Part shown: positions 51,967 through 60,343 of the stretch, one piece after another
Layout: each line of letters begins with the position of its first letter
Numbering within the stretch: position 1 is the first letter of the stretch
Assembly: GCA_905234855.1 (NCBI GenBank)
Contig: CAJOIU010000003.1
Span: forward strand, 1 to 64,000
Length of the DNA stretch: 64,000 nt
Reading direction: 5' to 3'
DNA from: an uncultured Oscillospiraceae bacterium
Lineage (GTDB): Bacteria > Bacillota > Clostridia > Oscillospirales > Oscillospiraceae
Program-made: the position numbers and the translations under genes
Notes under the pieces: generated by a model
Databases searched by the model: none
Seen by the model: only the letters and a program-made list of their open reading frames with translations
What the model was told of the DNA's origin: nothing

Positions 51967-52950
51967 ATGAAATTCTTATCCCTTCTCCAGTCGGCCATCG
52001 TATACGGCACGATCATCCTCTATGGCGCCATGGGCGAGATCCTCACCCAGAAATCCGGCAACCTGAACCTCGGCGTGCCCGGTCTCATGAGCCTTGGCGC
52101 CGTGGGCGGCTTCATCGTCTCCCGTGCCTATGAAATCCTGTACTGCGGCTCCAACGGCCTCACGCCGAACGCGCTGCTGTGCATCCTCACCGCGCTGCTG
52201 GGCGCGCTGCTGTTTTCCGGTCTGGGCGGTCTGCTGTATTCCTTCCTCACCATCAGCCTCCGCGCCAACCAGAACGTCACCGGCCTTACCCTCACCATTT
52301 TCGGCTGCGCGCTGGCAAACTTCTATGGCAGCGCCCTGCTGCAGAAGCACGGCGGCGTCGGTTCCCTCTCCCTCGCGGTCACCTCGAACGCCTTTCGGGC
52401 GGTGATTCCGGGTCTCGAGACCGTCACCGTATTCTATGCCTTGGGCTGGCTCGTGTATATTTCCATCGCCCTCGCCATCTTTATGCAGTGGTTCCTCAAC
52501 CGCACCCGCGTGGGGCTCAACCTGCGCGCCGTGGGCGAAAGCCCCGCCACGGCGGACGCGGCGGGCATCAACGTCACCAAATATAAATACGTCGCTACCT
52601 GCGTCGGCGCATGCATCTCCGGCCTCGGCGGCCTCTACTACTTCGTGGACTATGTCAAGGCCGCGTGGACGTCCGACGGTACGCTGGAGGCGCTGGGGTG
52701 GCTTGCCGTGGCGCTCGTCATCTTCGCCACATGGAAGCCCGCCCGGGCGATCTGGGCGTCCTACCTCTTCGGCGCGCTGAGCTGGTTGTATTTCTATATC
52801 GGTGGCCTCAACCGCTCCAGCCAAGAGATCTTCAAAATGCTCCCTTATCTCGTCACCATCGCCGTGCTGGTCTTTGTGAGCCTCCGGCGCTCCAAGGAAT
52901 CTCAGCCGCCCGCAAGCCTTGGCCTGTCTTACTTCCGAGAAGAACGGTGA
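51967..52950 (+). CDS. ABC nucleoside importer, permease 2
   Basis: A 327-residue second permease (NupQ-like), completing the importer. It has about eight helices, NLNLGVPGLMSLGAVGGF (about 31-48) and GEILTQKSGNL. The first permease, this gene and the ATPase gene are consecutive with short gaps, so they form one transport unit with the lipoprotein 0.8 kb upstream. Confidence 0.9.
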   Translation: MKFLSLLQSAIVYGTIILYGAMGEILTQKSGNLNLGVPGLMSLGAVGGFIVSRAYEILYCGSNGLTPNALLCILTALLGALLFSGLGGLLYSFLTISLRANQNVTGLTLTIFGCALANFYGSALLQKHGGVGSLSLAVTSNAFRAVIPGLETVTVFYALGWLVYISIALAIFMQWFLNRTRVGLNLRAVGESPATADAAGINVTKYKYVATCVGACISGLGGLYYFVDYVKAAWTSDGTLEALGWLAVALVIFATWKPARAIWASYLFGALSWLYFYIGGLNRSSQEIFKMLPYLVTIAVLVFVSLRRSKESQPPASLGLSYFREER

Positions 52951-52956
52951 CCGTCC

Positions 52957-53601
52957 ATGCGCTGGCAGAACATCTTCTTCGATCTTGACGGCACCATCAC
53001 CGATTCCGCGCCGGGCATCACCAACTCCATTATTTATGCGCGGAAAAAATGGGGCATGGAGCCCGGCGTCAACGCCGACTACCTGAAATTCATCGGCCCG
53101 CCCATGCCCCAGAGCTATGAGGAATTTTGGGGCTTCTCCCATGAGGACGCCGTGCGGTTTCTGGCGGATTACCGAGAGTATTTCGGAACCAAGGGTTTGT
53201 TTGAAAACTCCGTCTATCCCGGTATGCTCGACCTTTTCGAGGCGCTGAACGCGGCGGGCGGCAAGCTCTATATCGCTACCACGAAGCCCACCGGCTTTTC
53301 GGAGCAGATCGCAGAGCGTTTCGGGTTCCGGCGATATTTCGAGATCGTCTCAGGCAGCGACCCCAAAAAAGACAACACAAAATATGACGTCATCGAAAAC
53401 GCCCGCGCGGCCTGCGGCGTCGATATGACGAGCGCCGTCATGATCGGCGACCGCTCCCATGATGTGGAAGGCGCGCACCTGCACGGCATCCCCTGCATCG
53501 GTGTTACCTATGGCTTCGGCTCCCGGGAGGAGCTGGAGGACGCAGGGGCAGATTATCTGGCTGCCTCCGCGGAGGAGCTGCGGAAAATTCTGCTTGCATA
53601 A
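52957..53601 (+). CDS. HAD hydrolase, phosphoglycolate-phosphatase-like
   Basis: A 214-residue HAD-IA phosphatase. Motif I is FFDLDGTITDSAPGI (D9 and D11), motif II IATTKPTGF, motif III KKDNTKYD and motif IV MIGDRSHDVEGA. A helical cap lies between motif I and II. Starting 6 bases after the permease, it is probably in the importer operon and may dephosphorylate a nucleotide or sugar phosphate released in nucleoside use. Length and motifs match 5'-nucleotidase-like HADs; specificity is not determinable. Confidence 0.85.
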   Translation: MRWQNIFFDLDGTITDSAPGITNSIIYARKKWGMEPGVNADYLKFIGPPMPQSYEEFWGFSHEDAVRFLADYREYFGTKGLFENSVYPGMLDLFEALNAAGGKLYIATTKPTGFSEQIAERFGFRRYFEIVSGSDPKKDNTKYDVIENARAACGVDMTSAVMIGDRSHDVEGAHLHGIPCIGVTYGFGSREELEDAGADYLAASAEELRKILLA

Positions 53602-53669
53602 TCCCACGTTTTTTCATATGATAGCATATGGAAATAATACCCATTTTGTTTTTGAAAGGAAGTGAAGCA

Positions 53670-53738
53670 ATGGACGCAGGCGATAGTACCGGCACAAAAC
53701 GAGGCCATCCGGCGCGGGCGTCCGTTGCCCGCGGCTGA
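53670..53738 (+). CDS. Short upstream ORF (22 codons) in the mgtE leader
   Basis: ATG 53670 follows AAAGGAAGTGAAGCA, a good ribosome binding site, and encodes MDAGDSTGTKRGHPARASVA plus two residues before TGA. It overlaps the 5' half of the structured leader, so translation of this peptide would disturb that fold. Early acidic residues followed by basic ones are reminiscent of the short Mg-responsive leader peptides of enteric bacteria, though no sequence similarity is claimed. Coding status is uncertain: the region can also be read as pure RNA structure. Confidence 0.4.
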   Translation: MDAGDSTGTKRGHPARASVARG

Positions 53739-53812
53739 TTCCTCCCGCTTTGTGCCTTACTCCTGCCTTTCCGGCTCGGCCGGACGCGAGCACAAGCTCG
53801 ACTTGAAATGAA
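53674..53812 (+). promoter_or_regulatory. Structured leader RNA before mgtE, candidate riboswitch or attenuator
   Basis: Nested complementary segments: GCAGG (53676-53680)/CCTGC (53762-53766), AGTA (685-688)/TACT (758-761), GGCACAAA (53691-53698)/TTTGTGCC (53749-53756), GAGG (701-704)/CCTC (741-744), inner hairpin GCGGGC/GCCCGC (53714-53719/53727-53732). Two further hairpins follow: TCCGGC-TCG-GCCGGA (53770-53784) and CGAGC-ACAA-GCTCG (53787-53800). mgtE's AAGGAGG starts at 53811. I do not recognise the M-box signature (GUUAGGUGAGGCUC). No T-run terminator is seen, so control, if any, would be translational or by leader translation. Confidence 0.65.
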
Positions 53813-53824
53813 GGAGGAAGGATC

Positions 53825-55201
53825 ATGGCTGAACGCAGCGCTACCCTTGAAAAAACCATCGAAACCCTGACCGAACAGAAGAAATACCCCGCCCTGCGGG
53901 ATATCCTCGTCACCATGAACCCGGCGGACGTGGCCGCCCTGTTCGACGCTTTGGAGGAGCGTACCCTGCCGCTCCTGTTCCGGCTGCTGCCGAAGGATAT
54001 CGCGGCAGAGACCTTCGTGGAAATGGAGCCGGATTCACAGGAGCTTCTCATCCGCGGCTTTTCCGACAGCGAGCTCAAGGAGGTCGTGGATGAGCTGTAT
54101 GTGGACGACGCGGTGGATCTCGTGGAGGAGATGCCCGCAAATGTCGTCAAGCGCATCCTGCGGCAGGCGGACGCCGAGACCCGCAAGCTCATAAACGATA
54201 TCCTCAAATACCCCGAGGATTCCGCCGGCTCCATTATGACGACGGAGTTCATCGAGCTCCGCCCCAGCATGACCGTTGCGGATGCCGTAAAAAATATCCG
54301 GCGCAACGGCCTCGATTCCGAAACCATCAACACCTGCTATGTCGTGGACGACGGCAAGCATCTCTTGGGCACTATTTCCATTCGCGACCTCATTCTCGCG
54401 GAGGAGGACGCGAAGCTGTCCGATATCATGGAGGAGAACGTCATATCCGTCAGCACGATGACGGATCAGGAAGAAGCCACCGCCATGATCTCCCGCTACA
54501 ACTTCACCGTGCTGCCCGTGGTGGACGGCGAGGGACGCCTCGTCGGCATCATCACTGTGGACGACGCCATGGATGTCATGGAGGACGAGGCCACCGAGGA
54601 CATCGAGATCATGGGCGGCGTCACCCCTGTGGATAAGCCCTACCTCAAAACCGGCGCTTTTCAGTTCTGGCGCGCCCGCATCCCATGGCTCCTTCTGCTG
54701 ATGATCGGCGCGACCTTCACCGGTATGATCCTCAACCACTATGAAAACGCCCTCGCCCGCATCACGGCGCTCACGCTGTTCATCCCCATGCTGATGGACA
54801 CCGGCGGCAACTCCGGCTCACAGAGCTCCGTTACCGTCATCCGCGCCCTCTCGCTGGGGGATCTTGAATTCAAGGATATCCTGTCCGTCATCTGGAAGGA
54901 GATCCGCGTCGCCTTTCTCTGCGGCGTATCGCTGGCCTGCGTCGCTTTTTTGAAGATCATGCTGATCGATCATCTGCTGCTGCAGAACGACGACGTCACC
55001 GTCCTCGTGGCGCTGACCGTCTGCGTCACCATGGTACTGGTCGTCCTCGTGGCCAAGCTCATCGGCTGCACGCTGCCGATGCTGGCGGAAAAGCTGGGCT
55101 TCGACCCCGCTGTTATGTCGAGCCCCTTCATCACCACCATCGTGGACGCGCTCTCCCTGCTTATTTACTTCGCCATCGCCAGCGCCGTCCTCGGCGCATA
55201 G
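53825..55201 (+). CDS. mgtE: MgtE-type magnesium transporter
   Basis: A 458-residue Mg2+ channel/transporter. The N domain (about 1-130) is acidic and helical, two CBS domains follow (about 140-260; SAGSIMTTEFI, YVVDDGKHLLGTISIRDL, FTVLPVVDGEGRLVGII), and the membrane domain (about 285-455) has the pore segments with LTLFIPMLMDTGGNSGSQSS, the family signature, and two further helices. ATG 53825 follows AAGGAGGAAGG. The N/CBS part senses intracellular Mg2+ in MgtE; the leader upstream could add a second layer of control. Confidence 0.94.
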   Translation: MAERSATLEKTIETLTEQKKYPALRDILVTMNPADVAALFDALEERTLPLLFRLLPKDIAAETFVEMEPDSQELLIRGFSDSELKEVVDELYVDDAVDLVEEMPANVVKRILRQADAETRKLINDILKYPEDSAGSIMTTEFIELRPSMTVADAVKNIRRNGLDSETINTCYVVDDGKHLLGTISIRDLILAEEDAKLSDIMEENVISVSTMTDQEEATAMISRYNFTVLPVVDGEGRLVGIITVDDAMDVMEDEATEDIEIMGGVTPVDKPYLKTGAFQFWRARIPWLLLLMIGATFTGMILNHYENALARITALTLFIPMLMDTGGNSGSQSSVTVIRALSLGDLEFKDILSVIWKEIRVAFLCGVSLACVAFLKIMLIDHLLLQNDDVTVLVALTVCVTMVLVVLVAKLIGCTLPMLAEKLGFDPAVMSSPFITTIVDALSLLIYFAIASAVLGA

Positions 55202-55207
55202 CGTTTC

Positions 55208-55237
55208 TTGACAAGCCGCCCGCCGCTGTACTATAAT
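55208..55237 (+). promoter_or_regulatory. Promoter of the small ORF at 55263
   Basis: TTGACA (55208-55213), 18 bases, TATAAT (55232-55237). Confidence 0.75.
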
Positions 55238-55262
55238 GGTTTCCCAAGAGGAGGTGACGGGT

Positions 55263-55466
55263 ATGCCCAACGCAACGCAGGATCGCATCTACCGCGAGGC
55301 GCAGCGCATGGTCTCCGCGGAGAAGATCAGCGATTTTCTGAACGATTACCGCGAGTTTATCCGCCGCCTGCGCGTCGGGTATTACAGCGACAGGCTTGTA
55401 TACCTCCATCGCTGGCTCGTGAACGACGAGCAGCAGCAGATCGACGAGTATTACGGTCGAAAATAA
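55263..55466 (+). CDS. Hypothetical small protein, 67 residues
   Basis: A 67-residue soluble, charged protein (start MPNATQDRIYREAQRM, end WLVNDEQQQIDEYYGRK) with no membrane helix or Cys motif. ATG 55263 follows AGGAGGTGACGGGT. It has its own strong promoter and terminator, which supports it as a real gene. I do not recognise a family. Confidence 0.65.
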   Translation: MPNATQDRIYREAQRMVSAEKISDFLNDYREFIRRLRVGYYSDRLVYLHRWLVNDEQQQIDEYYGRK

Positions 55467-55473
55467 CCATACC

Positions 55474-55506
55474 GCCGCCGGAAGCATCTTTCGGCGGCTG
55501 TTTTTT
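55474..55506 (+). terminator. Terminator of the small ORF
   Basis: GCCGCCG (55474-55480) pairs with CGGCGGC (55492-55498), followed by TGTTTTTT. Confidence 0.75.
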
Positions 55507-55520
55507 ACAGGAGCATCCCT

Positions 55521-56756
55521 ATGCATACCATCGCCATCATCGGCGGCGGAGCCTCCGGCATGGCCGCAGCGCTCTCCGCCCGGGACAGCCTTGATAACCG
55601 CGTGATCCTGCTCGAACGGCAAAGCCGCGTCGGGCGGAAGCTGCTCGCCACCGGCAATGGCCGCTGCAATCTCTCTAACGCGAACGCCGGACCCTTTGCC
55701 TACCACGGCAACGATCCCGGCTTCATCGGCCCCGCCATGACCCGGTTCGGCGTGACGGATACGCTTGCGTGGTTTGCCGCCCTCGGCCTGCGCACCCGCA
55801 CGGAACCCAACGGACGGATCTATCCCCTGTCCGACGCCGCGGGCAGCGTCGTAGACGTACTTCGCCTCGCCATGGATGCCCGGGGCGTCGAGACCGTCTG
55901 CGGCTTCACCGCGGCGGAGGCTCGGCGGGAGGACGGTCGCTTTATCCTCTCGTCCTCGCTGGGGGACGCCGTGGAATGTGACAAGCTGATCGTGGCCTGC
56001 GGCGGCATGGCCGGGGGACGCCTCGGCGGCACTAAGGACGGCTATGCCATCCTGCGCGGCTTCGGCCACAATCGGACGGCGCTGCGCCCCTCCCTCGTGC
56101 AGCTCAAAACCGATCCTGCATGGACGCGCTCCATGAAGGGCGTCCGCACCCAAGCCTTCCTCACACTGGAGCAGGGCGACACCGTCCTTGCCCGAGCGGA
56201 GGGGGAGGTGCAGTTTACCGATTACGGCCTCACCGGCCCGGGCGTTTACGATCTCTCCCGCGCCGCCTCCTTCGCCGGAGAGGACAGCACCGTCGTTCTT
56301 CGTTTGCTGCCGGAACTGAATAAAGTTGACATAATTCAGTATCTATCTGATAAGCGAGCAAACTTTCCGAATTATCAAGCGGAATATCTCCTCAGCGGTG
56401 CTTTACATAATTCAATTGCCCGCACCGTACTTCGCCGGGCAGAGATTCCACTGGAAGCGCGCTTATGGGCACTTTCAGATGCGGCGCTGGAGCAGATCGC
56501 GTCCCTGCTCTGCCGCTATGTGCTGCCTCTGCTGGGAACGCTGGGCTTTGACGACGCGCAGGTCACCGCGGGGGGTATAGAAACGGCAGGATTCGACCCC
56601 GAAACCATGGAGAGCCGGATCGTTCCCGGCCTGTATGCCTGCGGCGAGGTGCTGGATATCGACGGCGACTGCGGCGGCTATAACCTGCAATGGGCATGGT
56701 CAAGCGGCCGGTTGGCCGGACTCGCCGCCGCCGGGCTTATAGGAGGCGCGGAATGA
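55521..56756 (+). CDS. BaiN/HI0933-like flavoprotein (FAD-dependent oxidoreductase)
   Basis: A 411-residue flavoprotein of the HI0933/YhiN family (BaiN-like). The N-terminal FAD motif is IAIIGGGASGMAAALSA (about 3-19), with GRKLLATGNGRCNLSN (about 38-53), a family hallmark, and a C-terminal GEVLDIDGDCGGYNLQWAWSSG (about 375-396). BaiN-type relatives reduce bile-acid or other enones in gut Clostridia; this substrate is not established. ATG 55521 follows AGGAGCATCCCT. It couples to the next flavoprotein by an ATGA overlap. Confidence 0.9.
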   Translation: MHTIAIIGGGASGMAAALSARDSLDNRVILLERQSRVGRKLLATGNGRCNLSNANAGPFAYHGNDPGFIGPAMTRFGVTDTLAWFAALGLRTRTEPNGRIYPLSDAAGSVVDVLRLAMDARGVETVCGFTAAEARREDGRFILSSSLGDAVECDKLIVACGGMAGGRLGGTKDGYAILRGFGHNRTALRPSLVQLKTDPAWTRSMKGVRTQAFLTLEQGDTVLARAEGEVQFTDYGLTGPGVYDLSRAASFAGEDSTVVLRLLPELNKVDIIQYLSDKRANFPNYQAEYLLSGALHNSIARTVLRRAEIPLEARLWALSDAALEQIASLLCRYVLPLLGTLGFDDAQVTAGGIETAGFDPETMESRIVPGLYACGEVLDIDGDCGGYNLQWAWSSGRLAGLAAAGLIGGAE

Positions 56757-58312
56757 TCCGGTTGAGAAACCTTCGGCTGACGCCTGACGAGGGCGAAGCC
56801 GCGCTGCGCGAAAAAGCGGAAAAGGCGCTTCGGATGCCTGTTTCCGAGCTTACCATCGTGCGTCGATCCATCGACGCGCGGAAGAAAAACGATATACGGA
56901 TCGTGTATACCGCGGATGTAGCCGTGGGCAATGAGACCTCCGCGCTGCTGCGCTGCCGCGACGCCGCGCCTGCCGTGACACAGCCTTATACGCCGCCCGT
57001 TCCCGCGCATCTGGCGGAGCAGCGCCCTGTGATCGTGGGCTTCGGCCCTGCGGGCATGTTTGCGGGACTTGTCCTCGCGCTGGTCGGGCTGCGTCCCATC
57101 ATACTAGAGCGCGGCGAGGACGCGGAGCGCCGCACCGCCAAGGTTGCCGCCATGCGTCGGAGTGGCGTCCTCGATCCCGAATCGAACATCCAGTTCGGCG
57201 AGGGGGGCGCCGGCGCGTTTTCCGACGGAAAGCTATCCACCGGCGTGAAAAGCCCGCGTATACCTTGGGTGCTGGAGCAGCTCGTGGAGGCAGGCGCGCC
57301 GATTGACATAACCTATGATGCCAAGCCACATATCGGCACCGACCTGCTCCCGGGCGTCTGCGCCAATATCCGCCGCCGTATCATTGCTCTCGGCGGCGAG
57401 GTACGTTTTTCCCAAAAGCTCGTAGGCATCGAGTCCGATCACGGTCGCCTCACCGCAGCTGTCACGGAACACGATCGCCTGCCCTGCTCCGATCTGATCC
57501 TTGCCTGCGGTCACAGCGCGAGGGACACATTTGAATTATTATGTAAACTTTCTATCCCTATGTCTCCCAAGGCCTTCGCCATGGGGATGCGGATCGAACA
57601 CCGGCAGACGGACATCGACCGGGCGCAATACGGCGCTTTCGCCGGTCATCCAAATCTCCCGCCTGCCGACTATGCGCTTGCCTGCCAGCTCCCCAACGGA
57701 CGTCGGTGCTATACCTTCTGCATGTGTCCCGGCGGCGAGGTCGTTCCCGCCGCCAGCGAACCCGGCCGCGTATGCGTCAACGGAGCCAGCCCCAGCAAAA
57801 GAAATTATGTAAACTCTAATGCCGCCTTGCTGGCCGCTGTTTCCCCGGAGGATTTCCCCTACGACGGCATTCTCGGCGGCATGACATGGCAGCGCGAGCT
57901 GGAAGAACGAGCCTTTGAGGCGGCTGGCGGTGGTTATCGCGCGCCGATCCAAACCGTGGGCGGCTTTCTGAAACGAAGCGACAGCCCCGGCTCCGTCATC
58001 CCCTCCTATGAACCGGGCGTGATGTCGGTTGGTTTACATAATATTCTTCCGCCAGTCATCACGGACACCGTAGCCGACGCGCTTCCCATTTTCGGACGAA
58101 AGCTCACGGGCTTCGACGCGCCGGGCGCCGTACTCACCGCGCCGGAAACCCGCTCGTCCAGTCCCGTCCGCATGGAACGGGACAGCACGCTGCAATCCCC
58201 CGCCCTGCGGGGACTGTACCCCTGCGGCGAGGGCGCGGGCTGGGCGGGTGGCATCATGAGCGCCGCCCTCGACGGCATCCGCTGCGCCGAGGCCGTCATT
58301 CATGCTTTGTGA
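56753..58312 (+). CDS. Uncharacterised FAD-dependent dehydrogenase (COG2509 type)
   Basis: A 519-residue flavoprotein. The dinucleotide-binding motif PVIVGFGPAGMFAGLVLALVG starts near residue 92, after an N-terminal domain of about 90 residues (MIRLRNLRLTPDEGEAALRE), as in the COG2509 family; GEGGAGAFSDGKLSTGVKS (about 146-164) is a strong family signature, and GEGAGWAGGIMSAALDG ends the FAD domain. Relatives are implicated in redox reactions of uncertain substrate. Start 56753 is chosen for the ATGA overlap and AGGAGGCG. Forms a pair with the BaiN-like gene upstream. Confidence 0.88.
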   Translation: MIRLRNLRLTPDEGEAALREKAEKALRMPVSELTIVRRSIDARKKNDIRIVYTADVAVGNETSALLRCRDAAPAVTQPYTPPVPAHLAEQRPVIVGFGPAGMFAGLVLALVGLRPIILERGEDAERRTAKVAAMRRSGVLDPESNIQFGEGGAGAFSDGKLSTGVKSPRIPWVLEQLVEAGAPIDITYDAKPHIGTDLLPGVCANIRRRIIALGGEVRFSQKLVGIESDHGRLTAAVTEHDRLPCSDLILACGHSARDTFELLCKLSIPMSPKAFAMGMRIEHRQTDIDRAQYGAFAGHPNLPPADYALACQLPNGRRCYTFCMCPGGEVVPAASEPGRVCVNGASPSKRNYVNSNAALLAAVSPEDFPYDGILGGMTWQRELEERAFEAAGGGYRAPIQTVGGFLKRSDSPGSVIPSYEPGVMSVGLHNILPPVITDTVADALPIFGRKLTGFDAPGAVLTAPETRSSSPVRMERDSTLQSPALRGLYPCGEGAGWAGGIMSAALDGIRCAEAVIHAL

Positions 58313-58320
58313 GGTGCGCC

Positions 58321-58467
58321 ATGAAAACACCTGTTTCGACCGAATATGTCTGCCGCGATTTTGACCGCGTGCCGGACTCCCTCATCGAGGAGCCGGAGGT
58401 TTGCGAATTTTGCTCGTATTATGATAACGGATATTGCACAAAGGAGGCCGACTATGCGCAATCATGA
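58321..58467 (+). CDS. Small Cys-rich protein, 48 residues
   Basis: A 48-residue ORF (MKTPVSTEYVCRDFD...) with four Cys: C11 and the cluster CEFCSYYDNGYC (about 28-39), suited to binding a zinc or Fe-S centre. ATG 58321 follows GAGGTGCGCC directly after the flavoprotein stop, and its end overlaps the DUF2804 gene start by 14 bases. The position in a tight operon supports a real gene; function unknown. Confidence 0.65.
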   Translation: MKTPVSTEYVCRDFDRVPDSLIEEPEVCEFCSYYDNGYCTKEADYAQS

Positions 58468-59482
58468 AGTCACGACGCGCCAGCCGCTCTTGAACGACAG
58501 AGGCGAGCTGCGGGAACCCGGCTGGGCGCGGCAGCTCATCTTTGACTACGACCGCCGGACGATCCAAGCGCCAGCCTTCCGCATCAAGGAATGGGATTAT
58601 TATCTTGTGATGGGAGACGGTTTTGCCGGGGCGTTTACGATCTCCGACGACGGCTATATCGGCCTGCAGTCGGTATCGCTGCTCGTCTTCGGGGACCGGC
58701 CTTGGGAGCACACGGAAACGGTGCTGAACGCCTTCCCCATGGGCAAATTGAAGCTGCCCGCCAGCTCCGCCGCGGGCGACACCGTTTATGAGGACACGCG
58801 CCTTCAGATGCGCTTTGTCCACGAGGGCGCAGAGCGGCATATCACCTGCCGTTTTGAGAATTTCTATGAAAAAAAGCCCTTCACCTGCGATATCCGCCTC
58901 GCGCCGCCGCCCCCGCCGGGGGACACGATGGTGATCGCCACGCCATGGGACAAAAAGCACGCCTTTTACTACAACCAGAAGATCAACTGCATGCGCGCCT
59001 CCGGCTGGATGGAATACGCGGGCGTGCGCTATGAGTTCCGCCCGGAGCACGATTTCGGCACCCTCGACTGGGGTCGGGGCGTATGGACCTACGACAACAC
59101 ATGGCATTGGGGTTCATGTAATTGCGATCTCGGCGGCAAAGCCTTCGGCTTCAACATCGGCTATGGCTTCGGCAACACCGCCGCCGCAACGGAAAACGTC
59201 CTGTTTTACGACGGACGCGTGCATAAGCTCGACGATGTGACCTTCCACATCGACCCGGAGGATTATATGAAGCCATGGCGTTTCACGTCCTCGGACGAGC
59301 GGTTCGAGATGGATTTCCTGCCCGTGCTGGATCGGGCGGCGAAGCTGGATTTCAAGGTTTTGGTGTCCGATCAGCATCAGGTATTTGGCAAAATCAGCGG
59401 CAAAGCCATCCTCGACGACGGCACGGAGCTCATGCTGGATAACGTGATGTGCTTTGCGGAAAAGGTGCATAACCGCTATTGA
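58454..59482 (+). CDS. DUF2804 family protein
   Basis: A 342-residue DUF2804 protein, opening MRNHEVTTRQPLLNDRGELR. The family is a two-domain beta-rich protein possibly related to lipocalin/hydroxyneurosporene-like (AttH/CrtC) proteins, with the conserved EHDFGTLDWGRGVW (about 196-209) and WHWGSCNC. Biochemical role unknown. Start 58454 has AAAGGAGGCCGACT just upstream; the longer frame from 58346 overlaps the small ORF and lacks a site. Confidence 0.85.
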   Translation: MRNHEVTTRQPLLNDRGELREPGWARQLIFDYDRRTIQAPAFRIKEWDYYLVMGDGFAGAFTISDDGYIGLQSVSLLVFGDRPWEHTETVLNAFPMGKLKLPASSAAGDTVYEDTRLQMRFVHEGAERHITCRFENFYEKKPFTCDIRLAPPPPPGDTMVIATPWDKKHAFYYNQKINCMRASGWMEYAGVRYEFRPEHDFGTLDWGRGVWTYDNTWHWGSCNCDLGGKAFGFNIGYGFGNTAAATENVLFYDGRVHKLDDVTFHIDPEDYMKPWRFTSSDERFEMDFLPVLDRAAKLDFKVLVSDQHQVFGKISGKAILDDGTELMLDNVMCFAEKVHNRY

Positions 59483-59506
59483 TCCTCCCCTGAAAAAAAT
59501 AAAAAG

Positions 59507-59547
59507 CAGGTATGGCATGAGGCTTGATTCATGCCATACCTGTTTCC
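59507..59547 (+). terminator. Bidirectional terminator between DUF2804 and CvpA genes
   Basis: CAGGTATGGCATGA (59507-59520) pairs perfectly with TCATGCCATACCTG (59529-59542), followed by TTTCCTTA and preceded by A-runs, so it serves the convergent CvpA gene too. Confidence 0.85.
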
Positions 59548-59562
59548 TTATATCTCACAGAC

Positions 59563-60246
59563 TTACAAAAACTGCTGCACGATGACGGTGCCATGGACGA
59601 TCTCCGGCGTCAGCCAATCCACAGTGAGCGCCGAAGCGAGGATCGATAGAAGCTGCGCATAGATCATGCTGACCACATACGCCTCCGCTACGCCCAGCGC
59701 GCCGCCGAGGATCTGGTTCGTTTTGCCAAGGATCCCACGCCCGCGCCGTCTCCTGGCCGAGCGGCGGGACAGGAAGCGAAATACCGCCAGCGACACCGCC
59801 AGCACCGCCACGGAGAGCGCTCCGCGCACAAGGCTCATGAGCATCGGCTCCAGCACCTGCTCCGTGATGCTCAGCGCAAGGCTGCCGCTGTCCTGCCGGA
59901 GCGCCGATTCGATCGCGGCCACCGACTGGGGATCGACGACCTGCCCGCCCATGATGCCGCCGAGTTGATCGAGTATGCTTTGGATCGACTGCATGGCGTC
60001 CGCGCCGCTGTTCATGGCAGAAACGGTCTCGGGCGGGATCGCCGCCGCAACCGTATCCACCGCATATGCCTCCACATACCCCCGATAGATCGCCTCCGAC
60101 CATTGCGGGACATATCCGACGATGATGAACGCCGCGACCGCCCAGCCAAGCAGCACCAGCAGCGTAGCCAGCGCGCCCGACCTCCAGCCCCGGACGATCA
60201 AAAGAATCCCGATCGCCACGAGGACGATATCATAAACGATGCTCAT
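59563..60246 (-). CDS. CvpA family membrane protein
   Basis: A 227-residue CvpA-family protein (about five membrane helices), linked in other bacteria to colicin V production or envelope homeostasis. The N-terminus MSIVYDIVLVAIGILLIVRG is family-like, and GALGVAEAYVVSMIYAQLL near residue 180 is the late conserved helix. A long middle loop (about 60-125) enlarges the protein relative to E. coli CvpA. Start 60246 because GGAGGCAGGGC precedes it; the longer frame from 60318 has no site. Confidence 0.8.
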   Translation of the reverse strand: MSIVYDIVLVAIGILLIVRGWRSGALATLLVLLGWAVAAFIIVGYVPQWSEAIYRGYVEAYAVDTVAAAIPPETVSAMNSGADAMQSIQSILDQLGGIMGGQVVDPQSVAAIESALRQDSGSLALSITEQVLEPMLMSLVRGALSVAVLAVSLAVFRFLSRRSARRRRGRGILGKTNQILGGALGVAEAYVVSMIYAQLLSILASALTVDWLTPEIVHGTVIVQQFL

Positions 60247-60306
60247 GCCCTGCCTCCAAGAGATGTTTGTCCTATTATAGCCGCTGCCGCGCGCAAATGC
60301 AAGCAA

Positions 60307-60331
60307 AGCGCCGGACAAGACGTCCGGCGCT
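60307..60331 (-). terminator. Hairpin after the ABC permease gene
   Basis: AGCGCCGGAC (60307-60316) pairs perfectly with GTCCGGCGCT (60322-60331). On the minus strand only a mixed TTTGCTTGCATTT follows, so it may be a partial terminator between the efflux genes and cvpA. Confidence 0.5.
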
Positions 60332-60343
60332 CTGCCATTTTTC

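Noticed and set aside
53601-53824. M-box (Mg) riboswitch upstream of mgtE
   Set aside because: The conserved M-box core GUUAGGUGAGGCUC and its companion loops are not present, though the region is strongly structured; I report it as an unassigned leader instead.
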